Of a stretch of 64,000 nucleotides of DNA, positions 42,756 through 51,932 are shown piece by piece. Numbering within the stretch: position 1 is the first letter of the stretch; every line of letters begins with the position of its first letter. This stretch comes from Bacteroidales bacterium. Lineage in GTDB: Bacteria; Bacteroidota; Bacteroidia; Bacteroidales; Rikenellaceae. The translations under genes and the position numbers were made by a program. The notes below the pieces were generated by a model. It was not told the origin of the DNA. It worked only from the letters and a program-made list of their open reading frames with translations, and did not search any database. Location: positions 310,001 through 374,000 of the forward strand of contig CAJTFS010000001.1 in the NCBI GenBank assembly GCA_910575495.1, given 5' to 3'.

Positions 42756-44039
42756 TCAGAACATGGGCTTCAACACCCCGAACAAGAGGCATGCGATCGC
42801 GAACGTGACGACGATGTTGAACGTCTGCGCACCGAGAAACGCCCACAAGACGTTGCGGTTCTCCCGGGAGACGATCTCCTTGAGGCGCGTATCGAGACCG
42901 ATGCAAACGAAAGCCAGCGAGAAAAAGAGCGTGGAAAACATCTTGGCGACGCCGGGCTCGACGAGCTTGCCTTTGGCCGAAAGCGTGAAGAGACCGCCCG
43001 ACTGGCAAAGGCTGAAAAGGAGCGAAGCGGCGACGAAACCGATGATGAACTTGGGGAACTTCTCCCACACGATGCCCAACGACGGGCGCCCGGCGGCGCT
43101 CTTTCCGCTGCGGGCGGAGAGGTAGAGCGCGATGAAGAAAGCCACGACGCCGATCAGAACGTTTTGGGCAGCCTTGATGATGACGGCATGCTGGTTGGCG
43201 ACCTCGCCGACGATGGTGCTCGATGCGGCGACACCCGACGTGGTGTCGATGGTGCCGCCGATCCAGGCGCCGGCGACCTCCTGCAAGGTCTGCGGATCGG
43301 AAAAGAGGAGCGGAAGCACGGTGCGGGCCAACCACGGCATGAGGTAGATCATGGGCACGACGACGATGAGCACGAGCGAGACGATGTAGGAGAGCTTCCG
43401 GTCATCGCCGCCGGCCACGCGCGCAGCGGTGATGCACGCCGAGACGCCGCAGATCGAGACCCCGGAAGAAAGCACCATGGCCGACCGCTCGTCGACCCCG
43501 GACCGGCGCGAGAGCCAGAAAGCGAAGAACCAAACGACGGCGACGACGAAGCAAGCCTGCAGGAGCCCGAAAACGCCCGACTTCATGACGTCGGAAAAGA
43601 GAATGGTGGCGCCCAGGCAGACGACGCCGATCTTGATGTAGAACTCGCCCTGGACGGCGGGCTTCAACCAATCGGGCAGGTGCCACAGATTGCGGATCAA
43701 CAACCCGAAAAGCACCGAGAAAAAGACCGACTCGAAGCCGTAATAGGCGACCTGTGGAATCTTGGCGACGAGCTGCGCGAGGAGTGAGACGGCGAAAACG
43801 AAGACGAACGAGAGCAGGAGTCCCTTCATGGGGCGGCGCAGCAGCCAGGAACCGGCGTAGAGCACGACGAGGCAGATGGCGAAGAGCAACGCGATGTTGT
43901 ACCATGCGACGGAACCGACGAGGGTCGACGGCACGGAAGGCAGCTCCTTGGGGATGAAGATCGCCAGCAGGAGCAGCGGAACGGAGACCCAGACGACGAC
44001 CCAGTCCTCGGTCCGGAGTTTTTGGAATAAGTTTTTCAT
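42756..44039 (-). CDS. YeiH-family putative sulfate exporter (UPF0324)
   Basis: Polytopic inner-membrane protein with about ten to twelve helices; the family is annotated as putative sulfate exporter without firm proof. The product is 427 residues, longer than YeiH of enterobacteria (about 350) because of an extra N-terminal region of two helices (DWVVVWVSVPLLLLAIFIP). Family blocks: VGVVCLGATILFSDVMKSG (start GVVCLGATIL), LSSGVSICGVSACITAA and GGTIDTTSGVAASSTIVGE. No LysR regulator lies beside it. It ends against a family C arm. Confidence 0.9.
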   Translation of the reverse strand: MKNLFQKLRTEDWVVVWVSVPLLLLAIFIPKELPSVPSTLVGSVAWYNIALLFAICLVVLYAGSWLLRRPMKGLLLSFVFVFAVSLLAQLVAKIPQVAYYGFESVFFSVLFGLLIRNLWHLPDWLKPAVQGEFYIKIGVVCLGATILFSDVMKSGVFGLLQACFVVAVVWFFAFWLSRRSGVDERSAMVLSSGVSICGVSACITAARVAGGDDRKLSYIVSLVLIVVVPMIYLMPWLARTVLPLLFSDPQTLQEVAGAWIGGTIDTTSGVAASSTIVGEVANQHAVIIKAAQNVLIGVVAFFIALYLSARSGKSAAGRPSLGIVWEKFPKFIIGFVAASLLFSLCQSGGLFTLSAKGKLVEPGVAKMFSTLFFSLAFVCIGLDTRLKEIVSRENRNVLWAFLGAQTFNIVVTFAIACLLFGVLKPMF

Positions 44040-44206
44040 GATCGATCGATTGTATCGTTGACGGACGGCATGATGAAGTCAGCACATCGTGCCGAGGAAT
44101 AAAGCGATGTTCGGAAAGACGGTTTTCAATTATTCAACCTGAATATACGGTCTCACGTAGCCGCAGCGGCCCGAAAAGCTCTGCGAAAAGAGAAAGAGCC
44201 GCCAAC

Positions 44207-44240
44207 CGGCTTTCACTTTTGACCTTCTACTTTTCACCCC
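44207..44240 (-). repeat. Family C arm at the end of the porin gene
   Basis: Plus-strand ggctttcacttttgaccttc, tacttttcacccc lies immediately after the porin stop, GA-rich in the coding sense. No clear partner arm is present on the yeiH side of this 202-base gap. Confidence 0.6.
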
Positions 44241-44241
44241 A

Positions 44242-45318
44242 TCAGAACATGCCGGTGAACATCAGCGTCACGACGTTGCGGTCGGGACCGAGCCCGGATG
44301 CGTAATCCTCGTAGGTGTAGTCGAGCTGGCACAGCAGGTATTTGACGGGAGTCCACGACAAGCCCACGGTGACGTTGGACTGCCGGGTGGCGGAACGGCG
44401 GTCGCAATCGAGCGTGAAGCGCTCGAAACGGGCAGCCGGCATCAGACCGGGTCGGACGCGCCATCCGGCCATGAGGTACCATCCGTCGCTCTTCATGTTG
44501 CGAACGGGATCGGACATGCCGGTGATGCCGCCCATCCATTCGCCGCGGACGACGACGGGACCGCGGTCGTAACAGGCACCGGCGGCGTAACGCTCGCGTT
44601 TGAGATACGAAGCACCATACTCGCCCCGATACCAGGAACCCGACACGGCCAGCCCGCGGACGGGTTTGAGCGTGAGACGCGCGACGAAATCCTTGGACTT
44701 GTTCTTGTCGCGGGTGTTGATGCCCTCGCCGTTGAAGAGACCCAGATCGTAGTTGACGATGCTGTAGCCGTCGCGCGCGAAGAAGCCGCCGTAGATCATG
44801 GCACCCAGGTCGCGCCCTGTGGCGGAGAGACCGCAGACGTCGCTGAGGCCCATCAACCGCTGCAAGACGAGGGGATACTCGGTGAATTCGAGACGGGTGG
44901 GCGAATAATCGGTGTTTTCGATCGAAAAGGGAACCTTGTACTGGCCGACCTTGACGTTGAGCTGCCCGAAAGGCCGGTACTGGACGTAAGCGTCGACCAA
45001 CTGCGGCTTGCAGAACTCGATCTGGATGCGGTAGTCGAGTTTCGGGACGATGTCGCCGGCAATCGAAAGACGCACGCGCCGCAGAAAGAAGGACGACGAA
45101 TTATCGGCATACTGATAGCCGGTCTGCACGTAACCGGAGAAACGGGGCAGGCGGGCGACGATCTTCTGCCACGCGGCACTTTTGGTTTCGAGCGAGTCGA
45201 TCCGCGAAACGGCGCACTGCGAAACGGCGGGCGGAACCGTATCGGCAAGGGAAGCCCGGGTGCGGGCCTGCGCGAAGCTGCCGAGGCACAAAAAGGCGAC
45301 AAGGAGGAGTCTCTTCAT
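44242..45318 (-). CDS. Porin of the phosphate-selective OprO/OprP type
   Basis: Outer-membrane beta barrel. The product is 358 residues with a signal peptide (LLLVAFLCLGSFAQA). A short coiled-coil-like stretch (SRIDSLETKSAAWQKIVA) is followed by alternating amphipathic strands starting FSGYVQTGYQYADNSS, with FFLRRVRLSIAGDI, VGQYKVPFSIEN and the family-typical SPTRLEFTEYPLVLQRLMG. It ends in an aromatic residue (FTGMF), as barrel proteins do for BAM recognition. Family members carry anions, but specificity here is not known. Confidence 0.88.
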   Translation of the reverse strand: MKRLLLVAFLCLGSFAQARTRASLADTVPPAVSQCAVSRIDSLETKSAAWQKIVARLPRFSGYVQTGYQYADNSSSFFLRRVRLSIAGDIVPKLDYRIQIEFCKPQLVDAYVQYRPFGQLNVKVGQYKVPFSIENTDYSPTRLEFTEYPLVLQRLMGLSDVCGLSATGRDLGAMIYGGFFARDGYSIVNYDLGLFNGEGINTRDKNKSKDFVARLTLKPVRGLAVSGSWYRGEYGASYLKRERYAAGACYDRGPVVVRGEWMGGITGMSDPVRNMKSDGWYLMAGWRVRPGLMPAARFERFTLDCDRRSATRQSNVTVGLSWTPVKYLLCQLDYTYEDYASGLGPDRNVVTLMFTGMF

Positions 45319-45576
45319 GCGGTGTAAGGGGTTGGGGGTAGAAGGTCGAAATGCGTGATTATTCGCGAAAATACATAAAATCGCGAAAAAGGGAGCAAAC
45401 GGAAAGGAAAAAGTTCAACGCTTATCCGCAAAACAGCCCCAGAATGAATCTTCGGCTCATCGAACCGTGCGGGCCGCAGACTCTGCCGGCGGCAATCGGC
45501 AAACGTGCCCCGCAGGCTGCGACGGCAAACGGCTATTGCAAAGAGCTTCTTTGCGGACAAGCATAATTCGTGCGTG

Positions 45577-45608
45577 CACTTTTCACCTTTCACTTTTCGC
45601 CTTTCCCC
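45577..45608 (-). repeat. Family C arm at the end of recO
   Basis: cacttttcacctttcacttt followed by tcgcctttcccc lies immediately after the recO stop, again GA-rich in the sense of the gene it follows. A weak partner (gtagaaggtcgaaatg, about 45336-45351) lies near the porin start. Confidence 0.6.
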
Positions 45609-45611
45609 ATG

Positions 45612-46337
45612 CTAAAAGACTTCCCGGAGGATGCGCACCGACTGCACGGCGCTGATGGCATCGAGGTGGTAGCCGAAGTAGACGAGCATGGCGTTGAGAA
45701 ACTCGACGCGCTGGCTGCGGTTGAGCCCGATGTCGGAGAGAAGCCGGACGTCGCAGGCCATCAGGTCGCGGAGGATGGCGGAACACTCGCGCGACATGAC
45801 GCCCGTATGGGCGGGCTGCACGGGCGTGTAGAGCCCTTCGCGGATGTCGAACCAGGCGCCGGGGACATAGTCGTTGCCGGGACAGAAGCCGAGAAAGCGG
45901 CTGAGATGCGCCAGAAACCAGAGATGGAAGTTGGCGACGCCCTCCTGCATGGCATCGAGCGCGCCGACGCACCCCCACACGAAGTCGAAAAGCGGCTCGT
46001 TGGGCTCGCTTTCGCGCACGAGACGGTAGAGCACCTCGGCCATGAACAAGGCCATGGTCGACTTGCGGACGTCGAACGGCAAGCCCTGCAAGGGAAAGGC
46101 GGCGCGGACCTCGCGGAAACGGTGCATCTGCTGTTTCGACGACTCGAGGCCCTCGAACTCGACAGGGAACATGGGCTGGAAAAGCGCAAGCTTGGAACCG
46201 CGGCCGGTACGGCTGCGGACCCCCTGCACCATGTAGCTGCGGCGTCCGCCGACGTCGGTAAGGAGGTAGGCGACCAAGGATGAATCGCCGTATTTGAGCG
46301 TATGGAGAACGACTCCGCGCCCCTTGTAGGACTTCAT
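45612..46337 (-). CDS. recO: DNA repair protein RecO
   Basis: Helps RecA load at gaps in the RecFOR pathway. The product is 241 residues. The N-terminal OB domain is recognisable (GRGVVLHTLKYGDSSLVAYLLTDVGGR in parts, YMVQGVRS). The C-terminal helical part follows without the zinc cysteines found in some RecO, which is usual in Bacteroidota as far as I know. It overlaps prmA by 4 bases. The order tlpA-prmA-recO on the minus strand suggests one operon. Confidence 0.9.
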   Translation of the reverse strand: MKSYKGRGVVLHTLKYGDSSLVAYLLTDVGGRRSYMVQGVRSRTGRGSKLALFQPMFPVEFEGLESSKQQMHRFREVRAAFPLQGLPFDVRKSTMALFMAEVLYRLVRESEPNEPLFDFVWGCVGALDAMQEGVANFHLWFLAHLSRFLGFCPGNDYVPGAWFDIREGLYTPVQPAHTGVMSRECSAILRDLMACDVRLLSDIGLNRSQRVEFLNAMLVYFGYHLDAISAVQSVRILREVF

Positions 46338-47158
46338 TTGCGGACGTGGACCATCATCCAGCCCTCGCGCGACGCAGTGGCGACGCGGTGCAGCCCCTCG
46401 GCTTCGGCCGCAGCGACGACGGCCGGGACATCGGCCTCGAGGAAGCCGCTCATGAGCAGATCGCCGCCCGGCAGGAGCGCGGCGCTGTAAGCCTTCATGT
46501 CGCGGAGCAGGATGTTGCGGTTGATGTTGGCGAGGATGAAGTCGTAGGAGCGGCCGGCGATGCGCGCGACGTCGCCCAACATCGGCTCGACGGACCCGGC
46601 GACCCCGTTGGCGGCGATGTTCTCGCGGCAGTTGGCATCGGCCCAGTCGTCGATGTCGACGGCGTCGACATGCGCGGCGCCGCAGCGGACGGCGACGATG
46701 GAGAGGACGCCGGTGCCGCTGCCCATGTCGAGTCCGCGGCGCCCGGCGACGCCGAGATCGAGCACGGCGCGGGCCATCAGCCAGGTGGTGGCGTGCTGAC
46801 CGGTGCCGAACGACATTTTGGGCATGACGACGATCTCCGTTTCACCGGCCGGGGCGGGCTCGTGGAAAGGTGCGCGGATGCGCAGGCGCCCCTCGATGTC
46901 GGTGGCGGGAAAATGCTGCTCCCAGAGGGCGTTCCAATTCTGCGACTCGATGGAGATGTAACGCCCCGACACCCCGTAGCGGGCCAGCAGGGCGTCGACC
47001 TCGGACTTGCAGTCGGCCAGGCGCTCCTGGGGAACGTAGGCCTTGAGAACGCCGGAGTCGGTCTCGAAACTTTCGAACGGGAAATCGGCCAGCTCGGCGG
47101 TGAGAATCTCGGCCTGCGCCTCGTCGGCGACGGGGATGTTCAATGCGACAAAATCCAT
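46334..47158 (-). CDS. prmA: Ribosomal protein L11 methyltransferase
   Basis: Trimethylates lysines of ribosomal protein L11. The product is 274 residues from ATG 47158; the frame runs to 47512 but that part is antisense-like. SAM-binding core: MPKMSFGTGQHATT, LDMGSGTGVLSIVA, VDIDDWADANCREN and ILANINRNILL, all typical of PrmA. The N-terminal domain (ALNIPVADEAQAEILTAELADF) is the L11-binding part. It overlaps recO by 4 bases and follows a TlpA-type gene after 44 bases. Confidence 0.93.
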   Translation of the reverse strand: MDFVALNIPVADEAQAEILTAELADFPFESFETDSGVLKAYVPQERLADCKSEVDALLARYGVSGRYISIESQNWNALWEQHFPATDIEGRLRIRAPFHEPAPAGETEIVVMPKMSFGTGQHATTWLMARAVLDLGVAGRRGLDMGSGTGVLSIVAVRCGAAHVDAVDIDDWADANCRENIAANGVAGSVEPMLGDVARIAGRSYDFILANINRNILLRDMKAYSAALLPGGDLLMSGFLEADVPAVVAAAEAEGLHRVATASREGWMMVHVRK

Positions 47159-47202
47159 GACAAGTAGGTTGGGGATTATGGGTTTCTGATCCGGAAATCT
47201 GG

Positions 47203-47958
47203 CTAACGCAGCGACCGGATCGTCTCTTTCAAGGCGGCGCGCTGGACCGGTGAGGTGCCATACTCGACCTGCGCGACGATGCCCTCCTTGTCGACGACGA
47301 CGGTGAGGGGATAACCGTTCGGCCCGACGAACTCGCGGAACTGCGTGTCGCCGACGAGGGCAATCCAGTTGAAGCCCTGCTTTTCGAGCACAGGCCGGGC
47401 GCGCCCGGCGTCCTCGTAGGTCGAAGAAAAGAACATCACGTCGGGCATCTCGTCCTTCCAGCGGGACAACTCCGGCATCTCGGCCCGGCAGGGGCCGCAG
47501 CCGGTGAACCACAGATTGAGCACCATGACCTTCCCGGCGACGTCGGCACCGGTCCAGGTCCGGCCGTCGATGTCGGTGGCGGAAAAGTCGGGGAACCGGC
47601 TCCCCGCTTCCAAAAGGGGTTTGCGGGCGAAAGAGAGCGAGGTGCCCCTGCCCTGGGCTTTCGCCTCGTCGTACTGCGCCAAAAGCGATGCACCCTCGGG
47701 AATCTGCCCGGCCGGCACCGCATACTGCAAGGCTGCGTCGGGCAGCGGCTCGGAGAGCTCGAAACCCACGGCCGACGCTCCGGAAGGAGTCGTCAGCAAG
47801 TGCATTTTGGTTATCTTGTCTGTCGCGACGGGCATTTCATGGAAGAAACGACCGTCGATGACGATGATTTTCCGGGGCCGGGAAGCCGGCTGGGCATGCA
47901 CGGAAGCGACAGACAAAAAGAACGCGCAAACGGCAAGGAAAAAGCGAACGGGTGTCAT
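47203..47958 (-). CDS. Exported TlpA-family thiol-disulfide protein
   Basis: Predicted periplasmic reductase. The product is 251 residues with a signal peptide (FFLAVCAFFLSVASVHAQ). A non-thioredoxin N-terminal region of about 95 residues (KIIVIDGRFFHEMPVA...) is followed by a TlpA/thioredoxin domain at about 115-250 with active site FTGCGPCRAEMPEL and cis-Pro loop NGYPLTVVVD. The substrate is unknown. It is first in the tlpA-prmA-recO run. Confidence 0.87.
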   Translation of the reverse strand: MTPVRFFLAVCAFFLSVASVHAQPASRPRKIIVIDGRFFHEMPVATDKITKMHLLTTPSGASAVGFELSEPLPDAALQYAVPAGQIPEGASLLAQYDEAKAQGRGTSLSFARKPLLEAGSRFPDFSATDIDGRTWTGADVAGKVMVLNLWFTGCGPCRAEMPELSRWKDEMPDVMFFSSTYEDAGRARPVLEKQGFNWIALVGDTQFREFVGPNGYPLTVVVDKEGIVAQVEYGTSPVQRAALKETIRSLR

Positions 47959-48180
47959 GGCTGCGGGATACGATGATTGGGCACGGTAAAGATAGGGATT
48001 TTTCGCCTAAGGACAAGATGCGGACTGCAATTTGCGCAGCAGAGGCATGACCTGCGCCTGCGGAACCCGAAAAACGGCTTGCGGGACAACGCGGAATCTC
48101 CCGGCGTGAAACATTATGTAAAATTTTGTAACTTCGCCGGCGACAACGCACCGGGCGAAGCCCGGAAAAACCGTGCAGCG

Positions 48181-49092
48181 ATGGCCGAAAACACGAAAAA
48201 ATGGGAAGACGCGGGACGCCGCTACCGCACCCACATCAAACTGGAAAAACGACTCTCGGACAACACCGTGGAGTCGTACATGCGCGATCTGCGCCAGTTC
48301 GCCCACTTCATCCTGCGCCAATGGGACGTGGCGCCCCACAAGGTGGAACGCGAAATGATCCAACGCTACCTGGGGCTGCTCTACGAACGAGGACGCGAAA
48401 AGACCTCGCAGGCCCGCCAGCTGAGCGGCATACGGAGCTTCTACAACTTCCTGCTGCTGGAAGAGAAGATCGAGACCTCGCCGGCGGAGTACATCGACGC
48501 ACCGAAATTCGGACGCCACCTGCCTGACATACTGACGACCGCGGAGATCGACCGCATCATCGGCACCATCGACCGCTCGACGCCCAAGGGACGCCGCGAC
48601 AGCGCGATGCTGGAAGTGCTCTACTCGTGCGGACTGCGCGTCTCGGAACTGACGTCGCTGCGGATGTCGGACCTCTTTTTCGGCGAAGGCTACATACGGG
48701 TCATCGGCAAGGGCGACAAACAACGGCTGGTGCCGGTGAGCACGACGGCGCGCGACCGCATCCAATGCTGGCTGGACGACCGCCGCACGATGGACGCTAC
48801 GGGCCGCGACAACGAAATCGTCTTTCTGAACAACCGCGGGGGACAACTCACGCGCGTGATGGTCTTCACGATCATCAAGGAAGCGGTACGCCGGGCGGGA
48901 ATTGACAAACGGATCAGCCCCCACACCTTCCGCCACTCCTTTGCGACGCATCTGCTGGAAGGGGGCGCGAGCATCCGCCAGGTGCAGGAGATGCTGGGCC
49001 ACGAGAGCATTCTGACGACGGAAATCTACACCCACCTGGACAACGACCACCTGCGCCGCACGGTGGAAGAACACCTGCCGCGGAATCTGTGA
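48181..49092 (+). CDS. Site-specific tyrosine recombinase, XerC/XerD type
   Basis: Resolves chromosome dimers at dif, usually as a XerC/XerD pair. The product is 303 residues from ATG 48181. The N-terminal SAM-like core-binding domain (about 8-95) is complete. Catalytic residues are all present: Arg153 ([10 protein letters not shown]), Lys177 (IGKGDKQR), His248 and Arg251 ([11 protein letters not shown]), His274 (LGHESI) and Tyr283 (TTEIYTH). It looks like the housekeeping XerD rather than a phage integrase because no excisionase or attachment site is near. The 222-base upstream gap contains nothing distinctive. Confidence 0.9.
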   Translation: MAENTKKWEDAGRRYRTHIKLEKRLSDNTVESYMRDLRQFAHFILRQWDVAPHKVEREMIQRYLGLLYERGREKTSQARQLSGIRSFYNFLLLEEKIETSPAEYIDAPKFGRHLPDILTTAEIDRIIGTIDRSTPKGRRDSAMLEVLYSCGLRVSELTSLRMSDLFFGEGYIRVIGKGDKQRLVPVSTTARDRIQCWLDDRRTMDATGRDNEIVFLNNRGGQLTRVMVFTIIKEAVRRAGIDKRISPHTFRHSFATHLLEGGASIRQVQEMLGHESILTTEIYTHLDNDHLRRTVEEHLPRNL

Positions 49093-49138
49093 ATCCGTGA
49101 ATTCCCGGCGCTCGGAAAACCGCGCATACGAACCGGAT

Positions 49139-49486
49139 TCACACCTTTTCGATCCGGGCCGAAGGAAGAAGCCGCAAGACAGCATAGTCCAATCCGGAGA
49201 TGAGGACCGGGATACCGCGGCCGGGGGTAATGACGGCGGGCAGCGACTCGGAAAGCGGCGTATCGGCCGGCAATGCGGCGAAAGCCGCGCGGAACTCGAC
49301 GGGAAAATCGGGCACGAACAATCCGGAGCGGAACTCGACGAAAGGCAGGCGGTCGGGATCGGGGCACGACACGACCGAAAGCACCCTCCCGCGGGAGTCG
49401 ATCTCGACGAGGGGATGGCGGACGATGCCCGCAGGCGACCAGAACAAGTTAGAGGCTATCCTTCTGTGCGGCACGGAAAAACTCAT
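49139..49486 (-). CDS. Small protein resembling an amidohydrolase composite domain without the catalytic barrel
   Basis: The product is 115 residues from ATG 49486, with GTG 49474 as an alternative. The first half (RRIASNLFWSPAGIVRHPLVEID, GRVLSVVSCPDPDRLPFVEFRSGLFVPDF, each read in parts) resembles the N-terminal beta-sandwich strands of amidohydrolases, which would next read PGFVNAHCHLE. Here it reads PDFPVEFRAAF, so the metal-binding HxH is gone. The last 30 residues (GRGIPVLISGLDYAVLRLLP, SARIEKV) resemble the C-terminal strands of the same sandwich. The TIM barrel seems deleted. It overlaps the DUF4296 gene by 38 bases and is last in the cluster. Function unknown. Confidence 0.6.
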   Translation of the reverse strand: MSFSVPHRRIASNLFWSPAGIVRHPLVEIDSRGRVLSVVSCPDPDRLPFVEFRSGLFVPDFPVEFRAAFAALPADTPLSESLPAVITPGRGIPVLISGLDYAVLRLLPSARIEKV

Positions 49487-50276
49487 CGGCGAAGATACGA
49501 AGATCGAGCTGCCGCTCGTAGAGCAGGTCGACGGCCTCGGCCTTTTCGGGGGTGTGCTCGACCTTGAAGTTGCGGACGGTGACGGAGGGAGTCTGCGGCC
49601 GGCCGGTGAAGGAGTAGAACTCGATGCAGAGGCGCCGGTGGCCGGAATCGGCCTTGAACCGGTGGGAGATGTAACCCTCGCTGCGGCGCCGCAGGATGAT
49701 GTTGTAGTTCTGGCTCTGCGTTCCGTCGGCCGACTCGAGCCACATGCGCGAACGGGGCGCGTCGGCGGTATTGCGATCGAGCGAATCGACCAGGTAGGTA
49801 AGCTGCACGTCGTAGGCGCCGGGGACTACGTCGAACGCGAAACGAAGCTGCGACGTATCGGCGAGCGAACGCACGCGGATCAACGAATCGGCGCGGACGG
49901 TGCGCCGTGCGGTACGCAACGCCACATTGTCGATGGTATCGAGGATGGCGACCTCGCGGCTATAGTCTTTGCCCTCGGCGTCGAGCATGGTGATGGCGCG
50001 CTCGACGACGTTGCCCAAACGGGCGCTCTTGCGCTTGGAGAAGTTGCCGATGGTGTACTGCACATCCTGCGTGGTGTAACCGTAGCGGGCGAAGATGGGC
50101 TCGTAGACGTTGAGCGAATCGGCCGTGGGATTGCGGCCGCCGAGGTAGGCGTTGGCCAGAAAGGCATCGTGGAAGATGAGGGCCAATTCGTCGTCGGGGA
50201 TGATCGTATGGTGGGAGCACGCGAACGAACACAAGGCGAACGAGACACACGCGAAGAAACGGAAGAACGGTTTCAT
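49449..50276 (-). CDS. DUF4296 lipoprotein
   Basis: The product is 275 residues with a lipoprotein signal (FACVSFALCSFACS, lipid cysteine probably residue 20). DUF4296 features are seen: IIPDDELALIFHDAFLANAYLG and the helical PIFARYGYTTQDVQYTIGNFS (split). The rest is a beta-rich domain (RLCIEFYSFTG, VTVRNFKVEHT). The family is Bacteroidota-specific and of unknown function. It overlaps the upstream permease gene by 4 bases and the downstream stub gene by 38 bases. Confidence 0.85.
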   Translation of the reverse strand: MKPFFRFFACVSFALCSFACSHHTIIPDDELALIFHDAFLANAYLGGRNPTADSLNVYEPIFARYGYTTQDVQYTIGNFSKRKSARLGNVVERAITMLDAEGKDYSREVAILDTIDNVALRTARRTVRADSLIRVRSLADTSQLRFAFDVVPGAYDVQLTYLVDSLDRNTADAPRSRMWLESADGTQSQNYNIILRRRSEGYISHRFKADSGHRRLCIEFYSFTGRPQTPSVTVRNFKVEHTPEKAEAVDLLYERQLDLRIFADEFFRAAQKDSL

Positions 50277-51493
50277 GATCGGGAATTCTTTTTTATCATG
50301 CTGCGCACGGTGATGTTGGAAAGCAGGAACGCCACAAGGGCGAAAGCGGCCGTGACGACGATGAGATCGGAGAAACGGAACTCGACGGGATAACTATCGG
50401 TGAGGAAAGTGCCGGCCGGCATCCGGATGAAGCCGAAATGCTGCTGAGCGAGGCTGGCGCCGACACCGAGAACGAGGCCGACCGAAGCACCGGCCAGACA
50501 GATCACCAACCCCTCGGCGCGGAAGACGGCGCGGACGAACGACCGGTCGGCGCCCAGGGCGGCAAGGGTCCGCATATCGTCGCGTTTGTCGACGATGAGC
50601 ATGGCCAGCGCCCCCACGACGGAAAACGACGCGACAGTGAGGACCAACAAAGCGATGAAGAAGATACCCCACTTTTCGTAAGTCATGATGCGATAGAACG
50701 AAGCGCGCATTTCGGCCTGCGAACGGACACGGAATCCGTCGCCGGCGATCTGCCCGACGGCCTCCCGTACGCGCTCAAGATCGGCCTCCGGAGAGAGGCT
50801 GAAAGCGACGGCCGAGACACGGCCGGGATGGGAAAAGAGCTCCTGCGCCAGGCGGAGCGACGTGAGGACATAGGTGCGCTCGCTCTCGAGATCGGCCGTG
50901 AAAAGACCGCTGACGGGCACCGAACGCCGGGTATAGTTGGCGACGGGCAACAAGGAAGAGAACGAACCGCGCCGGAGGGCGTAGAGGTTGACGTCGGCGT
51001 CGGCCAGCGACCGGATGCCCAACAGATAGGAAGCCGAACGCCCGACGAGCAACCGATCGAGGTCGCCGACGCGGACGACGGGATAGCCGGCGACGACATG
51101 CTGCCGGAGTGGGAAGATGTCGCCGTAACGGTCGTCGACACCGCGCAGGAGGGCCGTAGTCTGCCGCCCGTTGTGCTCCAACAAGACGCTCTGCTCGAGA
51201 AAGAACGACCGGGCGTCGACGCCCGGGATGCGGGCGAGGGCGGCGGTATCGAGGGCTGCGACGTCGAAAGTCTGACCCTCGGCGGGCGAGAGCGTGAGAT
51301 CGGCGTCGAAAGCGGAACAATTGAGCTTGACAAGGGATTCGAACCCGTTGAAAACCGACAGAAGGATGATCATCGCCGCGACGGGAACCGCGACGGCGAC
51401 GACGCTCAACCCGGAGATGAGGTTGATGACCGAACGCGACGCGGACGAGAAGAAGTAACGACGGGCGAAGAAGAAAGCGAGCATGGTTTTCAA
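50273..51493 (-). CDS. FtsX-like ABC transporter permease, LolC/LolE-like
   Basis: Probable inner-membrane part of a lipoprotein-releasing or related MacB-type machine. The product is 406 residues. One N-terminal helix (about 20-48), a large periplasmic domain (about 50-270), then three helices (about 275-305, 325-350, 370-400) in the FtsX arrangement. The opening FARRYFFSSASRSVINLISGLSV (read in two parts) is typical of Bacteroidota LolE. The ATPase is not adjacent. It lies 89 bases after rbfA and overlaps the DUF4296 start by 4 bases. Confidence 0.9.
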   Translation of the reverse strand: MKTMLAFFFARRYFFSSASRSVINLISGLSVVAVAVPVAAMIILLSVFNGFESLVKLNCSAFDADLTLSPAEGQTFDVAALDTAALARIPGVDARSFFLEQSVLLEHNGRQTTALLRGVDDRYGDIFPLRQHVVAGYPVVRVGDLDRLLVGRSASYLLGIRSLADADVNLYALRRGSFSSLLPVANYTRRSVPVSGLFTADLESERTYVLTSLRLAQELFSHPGRVSAVAFSLSPEADLERVREAVGQIAGDGFRVRSQAEMRASFYRIMTYEKWGIFFIALLVLTVASFSVVGALAMLIVDKRDDMRTLAALGADRSFVRAVFRAEGLVICLAGASVGLVLGVGASLAQQHFGFIRMPAGTFLTDSYPVEFRFSDLIVVTAAFALVAFLLSNITVRSMIKKNSRS

Positions 51494-51582
51494 TGCAGGG
51501 TGCGGAATTCGGGATTCGCGATTCCGAGGAACCGACGGGCGACCGATGTTGCCGGCTCCGAAGGCGGACCTCGAATCGGGAA

Positions 51583-51921
51583 CTATCGTTTGAGCGCCTG
51601 GTCGATCTGCTCGATGTACTCGAGCGAATCGTCGAGGAAGAACTGGATTTCGGGCACGCTCTTCAACTGGTTGCGGATACGCTGGCCCAGGGCGCGGCGC
51701 ACGAACCAGTTGTTATGCTCCAACTCCTTCATGAGCTCCTCGCTGCGCTCGAAGGGAAAGACGCTGACGTAGATCTTGGCATAGCCGAAGTCGGGCGAGA
51801 CGCGCACGGCGGTGACGGTGACCAACATGCCGCGGACGATGGCGGCACCCTCCTTCTGGAAGATCTCGGCCACGTCCTTCTGTATCTGCTTGGCGATTTT
51901 CTGCTGACGGGTATTTTCCAT
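51583..51921 (-). CDS. rbfA: Ribosome-binding factor A
   Basis: Assists 30S maturation at the 16S 5' end and in the cold. The product is 112 residues from ATG 51921; the longer frame to 52233 overlaps the barrel gene antisense-like. Typical sequence: TRQQKIAKQIQKDVAEIF, VTAVRVSPDFGYAKIYVSVF and FVRRALGQRIRNQLKSVPEIQFFLDDSL (in parts). It sits 11 bases after the barrel protein and before the permease, as often seen in Bacteroidota. Confidence 0.93.
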   Translation of the reverse strand: MENTRQQKIAKQIQKDVAEIFQKEGAAIVRGMLVTVTAVRVSPDFGYAKIYVSVFPFERSEELMKELEHNNWFVRRALGQRIRNQLKSVPEIQFFLDDSLEYIEQIDQALKR

Positions 51922-51932
51922 GGTTGAACGAT

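Noticed and set aside
48181..49092. Phage integrase
   Set aside because: The tyrosine recombinase has the length and full sequence pattern of housekeeping XerC/D, with no attachment-site repeats or phage genes next to it.
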